Shown: positions 31,588-40,756 of the stretch, piece by piece
Layout of the letters: each line of letters starts with the position of its first letter
Numbering within the stretch: position 1 is the stretch's first letter
From: Tidjanibacter sp.
GTDB lineage: Bacteria; Bacteroidota; Bacteroidia; Bacteroidales; Rikenellaceae
Assembly: GCA_017466345.1 (NCBI GenBank)
Contig: JAFTUI010000009.1
Coordinates: forward strand, 1 to 46,049
Reading direction: 5' to 3'
Length of the DNA: 46,049 nt
Notes under the pieces: generated by a model
What the model was told of the DNA's origin: nothing
The model's input: the letters and a program-made list of their open reading frames with translations, nothing else
The model's database searches: none
Program-made: the position numbers and the translations under genes

Positions 31588-32379
31588 ATGAGATTATTGA
31601 TTCACGAAAATCACGAGAAAGGCTCGGCTTGGACCGCAAAGTACATTGCCGATGCAATCAACCGCAAGGCCGCCACAACCAGCGCACCTTTCGTGCTGGG
31701 ACTGCCTACGGGCTCCACACCACTTGGCACTTACAAGGAACTCATCCGCCTCAACAAAGAGGGCTATGTGAGCTTCAAGAATGTCATAACTTTCAATATG
31801 GACGAGTATGTGGGACTTCCTGAGGAGCACCCTCAGAGCTACCACTCCTTTATGTGGGACAACTTCTTCTCGTACGTTGATATTAATCCCGACAATGTGA
31901 ATATCCTCAATGGCAACGCCCCCGACCTGAAAAAGGAGTGTGACGACTACGAGAAACGCATCGAGAGCGCAGGAGGTATCGACCTCTTCCTCGGAGGTGT
32001 GGGCGAGGATGGCCACTTGGCATTCAACGAGCCCTTCTCCTCGATGAGTTCGCGCACGAGGATTAAAACCCTCACTGAGGACACCATCTTGGTCAATTCG
32101 CGCTTCTTTGATGGCGATGTAAATCAGGTGCCCAAACTCGCACTCACCGTGGGTGTGGCAACCGTTTTGTCGGCTCACGAGGTTATCGTGCTGGCATTTG
32201 GTCCCAAGAAGGCGAGGGCTGTCCGTGAGGGTGTGGAGGGTGCCTACTCGCACCAATGGACCATCACAGGTCTGCAAACCCACCGCCACGGAATACTCGT
32301 CACGGACGAGGCTGCGGCAGGCGAGTTGAAGGTTAATACTTATAAATACTTCAAGGACATCGAAAAGGATAACTTGTAA
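31588..32379 (+). CDS. nagB: Glucosamine-6-phosphate deaminase
   Basis: Converts glucosamine-6-phosphate to fructose-6-phosphate and ammonia, feeding amino-sugar catabolism into glycolysis. The 263-aa product is of family length (E. coli 266). Visible landmarks: GLPTGSTPLGTYKELI (phosphate loop), FNMDEYVGLPEEHPQSYHSF (catalytic Asp and signature), and LFLGGVGEDGHLAFNEPFSS (active-site Asp/His/Glu). It is the second gene of an apt-nagB operon and ends in a strong intrinsic terminator. Confidence 0.95.
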   Translation: MRLLIHENHEKGSAWTAKYIADAINRKAATTSAPFVLGLPTGSTPLGTYKELIRLNKEGYVSFKNVITFNMDEYVGLPEEHPQSYHSFMWDNFFSYVDINPDNVNILNGNAPDLKKECDDYEKRIESAGGIDLFLGGVGEDGHLAFNEPFSSMSSRTRIKTLTEDTILVNSRFFDGDVNQVPKLALTVGVATVLSAHEVIVLAFGPKKARAVREGVEGAYSHQWTITGLQTHRHGILVTDEAAAGELKVNTYKYFKDIEKDNL

Positions 32380-32386
32380 ACAATGC

Positions 32387-32420
32387 GAGCGGAGAGTTTT
32401 TGAAACTCTCCGCTCTTGTT
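32387..32420 (+). terminator. Intrinsic terminator of nagB
   Basis: Perfect 13-bp stem GAGCGGAGAGTTT / AAACTCTCCGCTC with loop TTG, followed by TTGTTTT. Confidence 0.9.
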
Positions 32421-32426
32421 TTGGAC

Positions 32427-32526
32427 TTTAAGGACATATAAGCCCTATAAGCCCTATAAGCCCTATAAGCCCTATAAGCCCCATAAGACTTATAAGACTT
32501 AGGACTATTGACGTTAGACATTAGAC
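32427..32526 (+). repeat. 9-bp array of TATAAGCCC with TTAGGACT module, copy 4
   Basis: TTAAGGACA, then a run of TATAAGCCC units (five nearly exact), CATAAGACT, TATAAGACT, then TTAGGACTATTGACGTTAGA (32499-32518) and ATTAGAC. It fills the convergent nagB-rpoD gap together with hairpin E3. Confidence 0.85.
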
Positions 32527-32652
32527 AAAAAAACGCAGAGAAGCGAGCGAGTTATAGGCGCACAAGAAAACCCCTGCCGAGTTTACTAAGCGTAAATGAG
32601 GCAGGGGTTTATCGCAGTGCAACGACTAAATCGCCGCTTATATGCATTTTTT
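32527..32652 (-). terminator. Stop-anchored long hairpin, copy E3 (rpoD)
   Basis: Perfect inner arms AACCCCTGCC (32569-32578) and GGCAGGGGTT (32600-32609) around core GAGTTTACTAAGCGTAAATG. The outer A-run/TGCATTTTTT end overlaps the TAA stop of the sigma-factor gene (32651-32653). It shares 3'-arm text (TCGCAGTGCAACG...CGCCGCTTA) with E4. Confidence 0.8.
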
Positions 32653-33511
32653 ATCCGAGGTAGGATTTCAAAAGCTTGCTCCGACTACTATGACGCAGAC
32701 GGCGAATAGCCTTCTCCTTAATCTGACGTACACGCTCGCGGGTAAGACCGAACTTCTCGCCAATCTCTTCGAGAGTCATCTCGGAGCAACCGATGCCGAA
32801 GAAGTACTTGATAATATCTTTCTCGCGGTCGGTCAGGGTGTCCAAAGCGCGGTCCACCTCGGTAGCCAGCGACTCATTGATAAGACCACGGTCAGCATTG
32901 GGCGAGTCGGCATTCACGAGCACATCCAGCAGGTTGTTGTCCTCGCCATCGGCAAAGGGTGCATCAACCGAGACGTGGCGACCCGACACACGCAGTGTGT
33001 CCGACACCTTCTCTTTGGGGAGGTTGAGCATATCGGCGAGCTCCTCAGGCGAGGGTGTGCGCTCGTTCTCCTGCTCGAAACGACCGAAAGCTTTGTTAAT
33101 CTTATTGAGCGAGCCTACCTGGTTGAGGGGCAAGCGTACAATACGCGACTGCTCTGCCAGAGCCTGCAAGATGGACTGACGAATCCACCATACGGCATAG
33201 GAGATGAACTTAAAACCACGAGTCTCATCGAACTTCTCAGCCGCCTTGATAAGACCCAAGTTACCCTCGTTGATAAGGTCGGGGAGCGAAAGTCCCTGAT
33301 TCTGGTACTGCTTAGCCACCGACACCACAAACCTAAGGTTTGCTTTTGTGAGTTTTTCGAGTGCCTCTTGGTCGCCTTTGCGAATGCGCTGGGCGAGTTC
33401 CACCTCCTCCTCAACCGTGATGAGTTCCTCTTTACCGATCTCTTGGAGGTACTTGTCGAGCGATGCGCTCTCGCGGTTGGTGATTGACTTTGTGATTTTT
33501 AACTGTCTCAT
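32651..33511 (-). CDS. rpoD: Primary sigma factor RpoD/SigA
   Basis: Directs RNA polymerase to the TTTG/TAnnTTTG promoters seen throughout this window. At 286 aa it is the short Bacteroidetes form lacking most of region 1.1. Region 1.2 starts at [16 protein letters not shown]. Region 2 has [20 protein letters not shown] and [15 protein letters not shown] (-10 recognition). Region 3 follows, and region 4 contains [20 protein letters not shown] (-35-type HTH). It lies 68 bp downstream of the HtrA gene in the same direction and may be partly co-transcribed with it. It ends in hairpin E3. Confidence 0.95.
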   Translation of the reverse strand: MRQLKITKSITNRESASLDKYLQEIGKEELITVEEEVELAQRIRKGDQEALEKLTKANLRFVVSVAKQYQNQGLSLPDLINEGNLGLIKAAEKFDETRGFKFISYAVWWIRQSILQALAEQSRIVRLPLNQVGSLNKINKAFGRFEQENERTPSPEELADMLNLPKEKVSDTLRVSGRHVSVDAPFADGEDNNLLDVLVNADSPNADRGLINESLATEVDRALDTLTDREKDIIKYFFGIGCSEMTLEEIGEKFGLTRERVRQIKEKAIRRLRHSSRSKLLKSYLG

Positions 33512-33579
33512 TTCTTACCTTTTATTTTTATCTTTCTCTTTTTGTTCGCTTCAAGACAGCCCCCACACAGTCCAATCGC

Positions 33580-35085
33580 CTACTCCACTAACGAGTAACT
33601 TGCGCCACGACCTGTCGAGGGGTAGATACCGTCTATGTTGGTAATCTTTTCGACCTTGCCGCTCTCCAACAATCGTTCGAGATCTGCCACGCTATTTACA
33701 GCCATTTCGTTGATGTGAGTAATCACAAAACCGGGGCGTACACGCGCTTTGGCAAGGAAGCCTCCCTCCTTCACAGCTGTAACCCTCACGCCGCCACTGA
33801 TACCCAGCTGACGAGCCACCTTGGGGGCCACATCCGCGAACTCTCCGCCGAGCGAGAGGAGTGTTGCGAGGTCCTCTTTGCTAACGGGGTCTGTCTTTCC
33901 TGCCTTATTACGCAGTGTTACCTCAAAAAGTTTCACTTTACCCTCTCTTTTTACCGAAATTTTTATCTTCTCGCCGGGACGTTTCGATGCCACCACCTCG
34001 CTGAGTTTTGCCGAGGAGTCAATCTTCTTGTCGTCTATGGAGAGGATGATGTCGCCCTTTTGTATGCCGGCAGCCTCGGCAGCTCCATCGGGAGTAACCT
34101 CTGCCACCCAAGCACCGCCAACCTCGCTGATGCCCAACTCTTTGCCACGAGCCTCCAAGAAGTCGGCATTAATCTCCTGATACTGAATACCCAGCATTGC
34201 ACGTTGCACAACGCCATACTCCTTCAAATCAACAACAACTTTCTTTACGATGCTGCTCGGAACAGCAAACGAGTAGCCCACATAACTGCCTGTGCGAGAT
34301 TGGATGAGGGTGTTGATGCCCACCAACTCGCCAGCGGTATTGACCAACGCACCGCCACTATTACCAGGATTCACTGCTGCATCGGTTTGGATGAAGGACT
34401 CCACGCTATATTGCGAGGGAATGGCTCCCAGGTTGCGTGCTTTGGCACTTACGATACCCGCAGTGATGGTCGATTGCAGGTCGAAGGGCGAGCCAATGGC
34501 AAGCACCCACTCGCCAAGTCTCAAATCGTCACTCGACCCAAATTTGAGGAAGGGGAAGCCCTCGCCCTCAATCTTCAAGAGTGCCACATCTGTTGTGGGG
34601 TCGGTACCGACAATTTTTGCGTCAAAGGAGCGACCATCGTAGAGTTTGACCTTTACCTTCGTGGCGTTCTCCACAACGTGGTTGTTGGTCACAACATAGC
34701 CATCGTCAGTGATGAGCACACCACTACCACCCATCTTTGCCTCGCGAGTGGAGGGGGCTCCATAGCCCTGAGGAATGCCGAAGAATTGGAGGAATGGGTC
34801 AAAAGAGGACTGCCCCTGAATTGTTGTGAGCACCTCTATATTAACCACCGCACCCACAGCATTCTCGGCTGCGTAGGTAAGGTCGGGATATTTTTCCTTG
34901 GTGTAGGATGTGAAGTGATTGAGCAAGGAAGAGGAGTTCAAATTCTCCTCGAAGTTTACCACCTCTTGGGAGATGGCAACCTGATTGTTCTCTTTCTGGT
35001 TGTTAAGTACGGCAGAAGCACTGAGGGCTCCCACCAACGCAGCCCCCACGAGGCTGCCAATGATTGTAATCGCCTGTTTGTTCAT
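33580..35085 (-). CDS. Periplasmic serine protease HtrA/DegQ family
   Basis: Envelope quality-control protease/chaperone. The 501-aa product starts at the ATG at 35085, where a membrane-anchor or signal segment begins (MNKQAITIIGSLVGAALVGA). The 32-residue upstream extension has no signal character. The catalytic triad is His136 (NNHVVEN), Asp166 (TTDVALL) and Ser243 (GNSGGAL). Two PDZ domains follow, about residues 290-390 and 410-500. The gene is upstream of and co-directional with the sigma-factor gene, and divergent from ffh. All catalytic residues are intact. Confidence 0.93.
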   Translation of the reverse strand: MNKQAITIIGSLVGAALVGALSASAVLNNQKENNQVAISQEVVNFEENLNSSSLLNHFTSYTKEKYPDLTYAAENAVGAVVNIEVLTTIQGQSSFDPFLQFFGIPQGYGAPSTREAKMGGSGVLITDDGYVVTNNHVVENATKVKVKLYDGRSFDAKIVGTDPTTDVALLKIEGEGFPFLKFGSSDDLRLGEWVLAIGSPFDLQSTITAGIVSAKARNLGAIPSQYSVESFIQTDAAVNPGNSGGALVNTAGELVGINTLIQSRTGSYVGYSFAVPSSIVKKVVVDLKEYGVVQRAMLGIQYQEINADFLEARGKELGISEVGGAWVAEVTPDGAAEAAGIQKGDIILSIDDKKIDSSAKLSEVVASKRPGEKIKISVKREGKVKLFEVTLRNKAGKTDPVSKEDLATLLSLGGEFADVAPKVARQLGISGGVRVTAVKEGGFLAKARVRPGFVITHINEMAVNSVADLERLLESGKVEKITNIDGIYPSTGRGASYSLVE

Positions 35086-35227
35086 AATCTTAAAGTGTGT
35101 TTTATACGTTCTTAGGAGGCGAATTTCTACATAGGCAAGGTCTGTTTGATGAATTGTTGCGAGAGAATAACGCCCACACATTTTATATTATTGTGACAAA
35201 TTTGGGAAAATTTCAATAGTTTCTTAT

Positions 35228-35235
35228 TATCTTTG
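35228..35235 (+). promoter_or_regulatory. -7 box of ffh
   Basis: TATCTTTG fits TAnnTTTG, 26 bp before the ffh start codon. The nearest TTTG is 23 bp upstream, longer than usual. Confidence 0.5.
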
Positions 35236-35260
35236 CCGCCAGAATAAGCCAAAGAACGCA

Positions 35261-36604
35261 ATGTTTGAAAATTTATCAGAGAAGTTAGAGAGGTCTTTTA
35301 AGATTCTCAAAGGTGAGGGCAAAATCACCGAAATTAACGTAGCAGAGACTCTCAAAGAGATTCGCCGCGCACTGATTGACGCCGATGTAAACTACAAGGT
35401 TGCCAAAACTTTTACCGATGAGGTAAAGCAGAAGGCATTGGGTCAGAACGTACTCACAGCCGTTAAGCCCGGTCAGATGATGACCAAAATTGTGCGCGAT
35501 GAGTTGGCGACTCTTATGGGTGGTACGGCTACGGATATAACCCTTGCCGGACACCCTGCTGTGGTGCTTATTGCGGGTTTGCAGGGCTCTGGTAAGACCA
35601 CCTTCTCGGGCAAACTTGCCAAATTGCTCAAAGAGAAACGTAACCGTAGCGTACTTTTGGTGGCAGGCGATGTCTATCGTCCTGCGGCTATCGACCAGCT
35701 CAAAATCCTCGGCGAGCAGGTGGGCGTAGAGGTCTACACCGAGGAGGGTAACAAAAACCCCGTAGAGATTGCCGAGAACGCCATCAAATATGCTAAGAGC
35801 AAGAGTATCAACACCGTAATTGTTGATACGGCAGGTCGCTTGGCAGTCGATGAGCAGATGATGCAGGAGATTGAGGCTGTGAAGGCGGCTGTCAAACCCT
35901 CCGAGACGCTCTTCGTGGTGGATGCTATGACGGGTCAGGATGCGGTGAATACCGCCCGCGAGTTCGACCAGCGTTTGGACTTCGATGGTGTAGTACTAAC
36001 CAAACTCGATGGCGACACCCGAGGTGGTGCGGCTATCTCCATCCGCTCGGTCGTAAACAAACCTCTGAAATTTATCTCCAAGGGCGAGAAGATGGATGCT
36101 CTGGATGTCTTCCACCCCGAGCGTATGGCAGACCGTATCCTCGGTATGGGCGATGTGGTGTCGCTTGTGGAGAGAGCTCAGGAGCAGTTCAGCGAAGAGG
36201 AGGAGCGCAAATTAAAGAAGAAGATATACCGCAACGAGTTCAACTTCAACGATTTCATCGAACAGATTGGTCAGATTAAGAAGATGGGCTCTATGCGCGA
36301 CCTGATGGGTATGATACCCGGTATGGATAAGGCACTCAGGGGCGTGGAGATTTCGGATGACGTGTTCAAACAGACCGAGGTTATCATCGGCTCTATGACC
36401 CCTGCCGAGAGGGAGCACCCAGAGATTATCAACCCCTCGCGTAAGGCTCGTATTGCGGCAGGTAGCGGTACTACGTTGCAGGATGTAAACCGCCTCTTGA
36501 AACAGTTTGAGGATATGCGCAAGGTTATGAAGATGGCGGCAGGCGCAGGCAACAAACGTATGCCTATGCGCGGAATGCCAATGATGCCCAAGCGCAGGAG
36601 GTAA
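35261..36604 (+). CDS. ffh: Signal recognition particle protein Ffh
   Basis: SRP54 GTPase that binds signal sequences on ribosomes and docks with FtsY. The 447-aa product has family length. N-domain about 1-90. G-domain motifs: [15 protein letters not shown] (G1, ~106), [13 protein letters not shown] (G3), [12 protein letters not shown] (G4/insertion), [20 protein letters not shown] closing the G-domain. The Met-rich M-domain (~325-447) ends in [20 protein letters not shown]. It is followed by a strong terminator. Confidence 0.96.
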   Translation: MFENLSEKLERSFKILKGEGKITEINVAETLKEIRRALIDADVNYKVAKTFTDEVKQKALGQNVLTAVKPGQMMTKIVRDELATLMGGTATDITLAGHPAVVLIAGLQGSGKTTFSGKLAKLLKEKRNRSVLLVAGDVYRPAAIDQLKILGEQVGVEVYTEEGNKNPVEIAENAIKYAKSKSINTVIVDTAGRLAVDEQMMQEIEAVKAAVKPSETLFVVDAMTGQDAVNTAREFDQRLDFDGVVLTKLDGDTRGGAAISIRSVVNKPLKFISKGEKMDALDVFHPERMADRILGMGDVVSLVERAQEQFSEEEERKLKKKIYRNEFNFNDFIEQIGQIKKMGSMRDLMGMIPGMDKALRGVEISDDVFKQTEVIIGSMTPAEREHPEIINPSRKARIAAGSGTTLQDVNRLLKQFEDMRKVMKMAAGAGNKRMPMRGMPMMPKRRR

Positions 36605-36628
36605 TAATCCACAAAACGATACAAAAAC

Positions 36629-36670
36629 AGCGAGTGACCGAGGCAATGTTCGGTCACTCGCTGTTTTTTT
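36629..36670 (+). terminator. Intrinsic terminator of ffh
   Basis: Perfect 13-bp stem AGCGAGTGACCGA / TCGGTCACTCGCT with an 8-nt loop, followed by G and seven T. Confidence 0.92.
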
Positions 36671-36924
36671 CACAGGCCTCTCCCGCCCTAACTGTAACCC
36701 TACCTGACTCAGGGGATGGTTACAAGGGTTGCAGGGGTAGCAAGGGTTACAAGGATGACAGGGATGACAGGGATGACAGGGATGACAGGGTATTAAGGAC
36801 GTTAAGGACGTTAAGGTCATTAAAGTCCTTAAACTCCTTAAATTCCCATAAGCCCTATATGCCTTATATGCCCTATAAGCCTTGCCCTATAAGCCTTAGG
36901 ACTATTGACGTTAGACGTTAGACC
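36671..36924 (+). repeat. Degenerate paired-hairpin repeat and longest 9-bp drifting array, copy 5
   Basis: 36671-36720 is a decayed copy of the ACAGxCCTCTCCC element with CTGACTCAG loop. Then more than twenty 9-mers run in phase: GGTTACAAG, GGTTGCAGG, GGTAGCAAG, GGTTACAAG, GATGACAGG (four times), GTATTAAGG, ACGTTAAGG (twice), TCATTAAAG, TCCTTAAAC, TCCTTAAAT, TCCCATAAG, CCCTATATG, CCTTATATG, CCCTATAAG. One insertion precedes the TTAGGACT module (36896-36915). It shows the full gradient from GC-rich to AT-rich units in one array. Confidence 0.85.
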
Positions 36925-37052
36925 AAAAAAATGCATATAAACGAGCGTATTTTAGGCGCACAAGAAAATCCCCTCCGCAGTTTACTGAGCGTAAATGAGG
37001 AGGGGATTTGTCGCAGTGCAACGCCAAAGACGCCGCTTAGATGCATTTTTTA
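36925..37052 (-). terminator. Stop-anchored long hairpin, copy E4 (ferredoxin)
   Basis: Perfect inner arms AAATCCCCTCC (36966-36976) and GGAGGGGATTT (36999-37009) around core GCAGTTTACTGAGCGTAAAT. Outer arms AAAAAAATGCA and TGCATTTTTT. The ferredoxin TAA stop (37050-37052) overlaps the terminal T/A run. Confidence 0.8.
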
Positions 37053-37217
37053 CAGGGAGATTGCCTCGTTAGGGCAAACATCCGCACAACTACCGCACTC
37101 GATGCAGGTGTCAGCGTCAATAACGTAAACGTCACCAGCCGAAATAGCCTCTACGGGGCACTCGCCAATGCAGCTGCCACAAGCTACACATTTGTCGGGA
37201 TCAATTTTGTAAGCCAT
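37050..37217 (-). CDS. 2[4Fe-4S] ferredoxin
   Basis: Small electron carrier of 55 aa. The two cluster motifs are complete: CVACGSCIGECP (Cys10, 13, 16, 20) and CIECGSCADVCP (Cys38, 41, 44, 48). This gives two [4Fe-4S] clusters of the clostridial type. It starts MAYKIDPDKC. It is monocistronic, with a TATCTTTG box ~55 bp upstream and hairpin E4 directly at its stop codon. It probably serves pyruvate:ferredoxin oxidoreductase or similar anaerobic enzymes, which are not in this window. Confidence 0.95.
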   Translation of the reverse strand: MAYKIDPDKCVACGSCIGECPVEAISAGDVYVIDADTCIECGSCADVCPNEAISL

Positions 37218-37270
37218 AGTCTTCTTATTTGTTAAAAAAGTTTAATGTAATTGTTGTCTTCTTGGTAGCA

Positions 37271-37278
37271 CAAAGATA
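37271..37278 (-). promoter_or_regulatory. -7 box of the ferredoxin gene
   Basis: TATCTTTG on the minus strand, 54 bp from the start codon. No clear -33 element. The 138-bp gap to serS holds no other gene; a weak ACCTACC/GGTAGGGT hairpin at ~37325-37348 may end the serS transcript. Confidence 0.45.
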
Positions 37279-37355
37279 ATCATTTTTTGTTACTCGCCAC
37301 CCTTTGTGCAATTTATTTTACACAAACCCTACCAAATTATAGGTAGGTTGGTGTT

Positions 37356-38633
37356 TTATTTGCCGCTGATGAGGTCGAAGCCCAAGTAGGGGCGCAACAC
37401 TTCGGGGACTACAATACCCTCGGGAGTCTGGTTGTTCTCCAAGAGCGCAGCCACAATGCGGGGCAGAGCGAGCGAGGAGCCATTGAGGGTGTGGCATAGG
37501 TTGGTCTTCTTGTTCTCGGTGCGGTAGCGTAGTTTCAGACGGTTTGCCTGGAACGACTCAAAGTTCGACACACTCGACACTTCGAGCCACCTACCCTGCG
37601 CTGCCGAGTAGACCTCGAAGTCGTAGGTCAGAGCCGAAGTGAAGCTCATATCGCCGCCACAAAGCCTTACGATGCGGTAGGGCAGACCGAGTGCCGAGAC
37701 GAGTTTTTCAACGTGAGCCACCATCTGGTCGAGAGCCTCATAGGAACTATCGGGATGGTTGATGCGCACAATCTCCACCTTGTCGAACTGGTGCAGACGG
37801 TTCAGACCGCGCACGTCCTTACCATAGGAGCCTGCCTCGCGGCGGAAACAGGGTGTATAGGCGGTAAGACGGATGGGGAGTTCCTTCTCGTCCACGATGC
37901 AATCGCGGTAGATGTTGGTTACGGGCACCTCGGCAGTGGGGACCATATAGAAGTTGTCGAGCGTTGCGTGGTACATCTGTCCCTCCTTGTCGGGCAACTG
38001 ACCCGTACCGAAGCCCGAAGCCTCGTTTACCATAATGGGGGGCAACACCTCCAAGTAACCTGCCTGGGTATTCTGGTCGAGGAAGTAAGTAATCAGGGCA
38101 CGCTGCAAAGCGGCACCTTTGCCCTTATAGACGGGGAAGCCTGCACCGGTAAGTTTCACGCCCAACTCAAAGTCGATGATGTCGTACTTCGAGGCGAGTT
38201 CCCAGTGGGGCAGTGCGCCTTCGCCGAGAGTGGGTATCTCGCCACCCTGCTTAACCACCACATTATCCTCGGCAGTCCTACCCTCAGGTACGATTGCTGC
38301 GGGGAAGTTGGGGAGCAGTACTATCTCGGCATTGAGGCTCTCGATAGTCTGCTTCATTGCTGCTTCGAGTTCGCGGCTCTCCTCTTTAAGAGAGGTGGCG
38401 TGAGCCTTGATAGCCTCAGCCTCTTCGCGTTTACCCTGAGCGAAGAGTGCGCCTATCTGTTTGGCAGCAGCATTCTGCTCTGCCAAGTTTTTGTCCAATT
38501 TCTGTTGTTGTTCTTTGCGAGCGTCATCGAGGGCGATGATGCGGTCTATTGCCTCGCGTGCATCCACGCCTTTAACGGCAAGACGGCTGATGGCAAACTC
38601 CTTGTCATCGCGCAATTGCTTCAATGTAAGCAT
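37356..38633 (-). CDS. serS: Seryl-tRNA synthetase
   Basis: Charges serine tRNAs, including the tRNA-Ser(CGA) in this window. The 425-aa protein has an N-terminal antiparallel coiled-coil arm (~30-105, rich in Glu/Lys/Ala) that reads the long variable arm. A class II catalytic core follows: motif 2 around FRREAGSYGKDVRGLNRLHQF and motif 3 around NGSSLALPRIVAALLEN. The Ser-binding TAEVPVTN segment is present. Length and motifs are standard. It is divergent from the glutaminyl-cyclase gene. Confidence 0.96.
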   Translation of the reverse strand: MLTLKQLRDDKEFAISRLAVKGVDAREAIDRIIALDDARKEQQQKLDKNLAEQNAAAKQIGALFAQGKREEAEAIKAHATSLKEESRELEAAMKQTIESLNAEIVLLPNFPAAIVPEGRTAEDNVVVKQGGEIPTLGEGALPHWELASKYDIIDFELGVKLTGAGFPVYKGKGAALQRALITYFLDQNTQAGYLEVLPPIMVNEASGFGTGQLPDKEGQMYHATLDNFYMVPTAEVPVTNIYRDCIVDEKELPIRLTAYTPCFRREAGSYGKDVRGLNRLHQFDKVEIVRINHPDSSYEALDQMVAHVEKLVSALGLPYRIVRLCGGDMSFTSALTYDFEVYSAAQGRWLEVSSVSNFESFQANRLKLRYRTENKKTNLCHTLNGSSLALPRIVAALLENNQTPEGIVVPEVLRPYLGFDLISGK

Positions 38634-38664
38634 AGGGAAAAAGGTTTTTATGGTTTATTTGCCA

Positions 38665-38691
38665 CAAATATACCAAAAATTAGTATCTTTG
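38665..38691. promoter_or_regulatory. Overlapping divergent -7 boxes, serS and glutaminyl cyclase
   Basis: TATATTTG on the minus strand (38672-38665, for serS) and TATCTTTG on the plus strand (38684-38691) are only 11 bp apart. Polymerase binding at one should exclude the other. -33 elements are not at ideal spacing. Confidence 0.5.
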
Positions 38692-38714
38692 TAATCATAT
38701 GACGCATCTTTTTT

Positions 38715-39527
38715 ATGAAATATAGACTCACAATACTAATTTTCGCTCTCTCGGCTATGGCTTGCGGATGTGGTGGCAGGACTCAGAGGGGTAATTCTGC
38801 TTCCTCTGCGAGCAACTCCTCCACCGCACCGAAATACTACACATTCAACATCACAGCCGAACTTCCCCACTCCACTTCGGACTACACTCAGGGCTTCGAG
38901 TACTCCGATGGTATGTTTTGGGAGGGTACGGGTGGCTATGGCTCCTCGGTGCTGAAAACCTACGAGCCCACATCGGGAGGTGCAGCCCAAAAGGAGGTAT
39001 CGCTCCCACGCACCTACTTCGGCGAGGGCATAACGCTCTTGGGCGAGAAGATCTACCAACTCACTTGGCGCAAAGGGAAGGCTTTTGTCTATGACCGCCA
39101 GACGCTTCGCAAGGTTGGCGAGTATGACTACCAGGGCGAGGGCTGGGGTCTTACTACCGATGGCAAGGTGCTCTATATGAGCAATGGCACACACACCATA
39201 ACCCTGCGCGATGCTGCAACCTTCAAACCCATAGGCTCCATCAACGTGACGCTCGGAGGCAGGAAGGTTGAAAACCTCAACGAACTCGAATGGGTAGAGG
39301 GCGAGATTTGGGCTAATGTCTATCTCACCGACACCATTGTGCGCATAGACCCTGCAAGTGGCAAGGTGGTGGGAGTTATTGACCTTGCGGGCTTGCAATC
39401 GCCCGAGGATGTAAGTTACAACACCGATGTCCTCAATGGCATAGCCTACGACAAGGCTACGGGGCGCATTTGGCTTACGGGCAAGAATTGGAACAAGATT
39501 TACCAAGTAGAAATAGTCGAAAAGTAA
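38715..39527 (+). CDS. Glutaminyl-peptide cyclotransferase-like lipoprotein
   Basis: Plant-type glutaminyl cyclase family (five-bladed propeller) that converts N-terminal Gln to pyroglutamate. The 270-aa protein carries a lipobox (LSAMAC, Cys17), so it is anchored in the envelope. Signature segments: YTQGFEYSDGMFWEGTGGYG, EGWGLTTDGKVLYMSNGT and LNELEWVEGEIWANVYLTD, matching the family's QGL, DGWGL and NELE motifs. It is the first gene of a three-gene run with an M20 hydrolase (13-bp gap) and a TrmH methyltransferase. Confidence 0.88.
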   Translation: MKYRLTILIFALSAMACGCGGRTQRGNSASSASNSSTAPKYYTFNITAELPHSTSDYTQGFEYSDGMFWEGTGGYGSSVLKTYEPTSGGAAQKEVSLPRTYFGEGITLLGEKIYQLTWRKGKAFVYDRQTLRKVGEYDYQGEGWGLTTDGKVLYMSNGTHTITLRDAATFKPIGSINVTLGGRKVENLNELEWVEGEIWANVYLTDTIVRIDPASGKVVGVIDLAGLQSPEDVSYNTDVLNGIAYDKATGRIWLTGKNWNKIYQVEIVEK

Positions 39528-39540
39528 TACTATACCGACA

Positions 39541-40755
39541 ATGTATAAGGGAATAAACAAAATAACCGAAGAGGTGTTGGGCGACTACATTGGTCTGCTC
39601 TCCACCTACTACGACCTCCACTCCCGCCCCGAACTATCCTTCAAGGAGTGGCAAACTGCCGAGCGCCTATCGCTCCATCTGAGGGGCAAGGGCATTGAGC
39701 ATCGCCCCATAGCCCAAACCGGCATTTTGGCAAAAATTGAGGGTACAGCAGAGGGTGCCAATCTTAGCAGAGCGATAGTCTTGCGTGCCGACATTGACGC
39801 ACTACCCATCAGGGAGGCTAACGAGGTACCCTATGCCTCGAAGTGCGAGGGGGTGATGCACGCTTGCGGTCACGATATGCACGCCACCATTCTTTTGGGC
39901 ACACTCGGGTGGCTCAACGACCACCGCGAGGAGTTGGGATGCACCATCTTTGGACTCTTCCAGCCCGGCGAGGAGGTAAACCCCGGGGGTGCGAAGATTG
40001 TCTTGGACGAAAATCCCTTCGAGGGCTACGAGGTGGTGGCTGTGGTCGGCAATCACATAGAGCCCACACTCCCTACGGGCACTATCGGCATCTGCGAGGG
40101 GCAATATATGGCAGCGTGTGACGAGTTGCACTTCAAGATTGAGGGCAAGGGCGGTCACGCAGCGTTGCGCGAAAAAATCATAGACCCCATACTACCCACT
40201 GCTCGACTCATCGAGGAACTCTATCGACTTCCCGCCGCAGCACCCGAAGGTGCAGGGCAGACCATACTCTCCATAGGTAAAATTGAGGCAGCAGGCGCAA
40301 CCAACGTAGTGCCCAACGAGGTGCGCTTGGAGGGTACAATGCGCACTTTCGATGAGGCGTGGCGCGAAGAACTCAAAAGGCGCATAGATAGTGTGTGCGA
40401 TGGTCTTGCGAGTGAGTATGGCATTGACATAGAGAACAACTTTGGCAGTGGCTACCCATCGGTCTACAACAACCCTCAGTTAGCCCAGAGTGCAAAGGAT
40501 ATTTTGGGTGGACTCTTCGAGGTTGTAGAACTCGGTATGCGCCCCACAGGCGAGGATTTCGGATACTACACCGAGCGTTACCCCTCGCTCTTCTATCGCT
40601 TGGGTGTGGGCTATGCGGGCGAGGATTTCGAGGGTGGCAAGGCAGGCGCACTACACACACCTACGCTCTTGCCCGACACCAAAGCCATAGGCGTAGGCAT
40701 CTTGGCGATGGTGCTCCTTGCATTGGATTTTCAGAACCTAACATTCGGTAGATAA
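39541..40755 (+). CDS. M20-family amidohydrolase (N-acyl-amino-acid type)
   Basis: Metal-dependent hydrolase of N-acyl amino acids or short peptides. The 404-aa protein shows the M20D signature VMHACGHDMHATILLG (His-x-Cys-x-His, residues ~105-120), a catalytic Glu in FQPGEEVNPGG, and a dimerisation lid domain (~185-300). A C-terminal metal-binding region TGEDFGYYTER closes the core, with His in GALHTPTLLPD. It has no signal peptide, so it is cytoplasmic. Its stop codon is 1 bp from the trmH-like start, indicating translational coupling. Confidence 0.88.
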   Translation: MYKGINKITEEVLGDYIGLLSTYYDLHSRPELSFKEWQTAERLSLHLRGKGIEHRPIAQTGILAKIEGTAEGANLSRAIVLRADIDALPIREANEVPYASKCEGVMHACGHDMHATILLGTLGWLNDHREELGCTIFGLFQPGEEVNPGGAKIVLDENPFEGYEVVAVVGNHIEPTLPTGTIGICEGQYMAACDELHFKIEGKGGHAALREKIIDPILPTARLIEELYRLPAAAPEGAGQTILSIGKIEAAGATNVVPNEVRLEGTMRTFDEAWREELKRRIDSVCDGLASEYGIDIENNFGSGYPSVYNNPQLAQSAKDILGGLFEVVELGMRPTGEDFGYYTERYPSLFYRLGVGYAGEDFEGGKAGALHTPTLLPDTKAIGVGILAMVLLALDFQNLTFGR

Positions 40756-40756
40756 T

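Noticed and set aside
33715-35115. 466-codon plus-strand open frame opposite the HtrA gene
   Set aside because: Antisense shadow; the minus strand encodes an HtrA protease with intact triad and PDZ domains.
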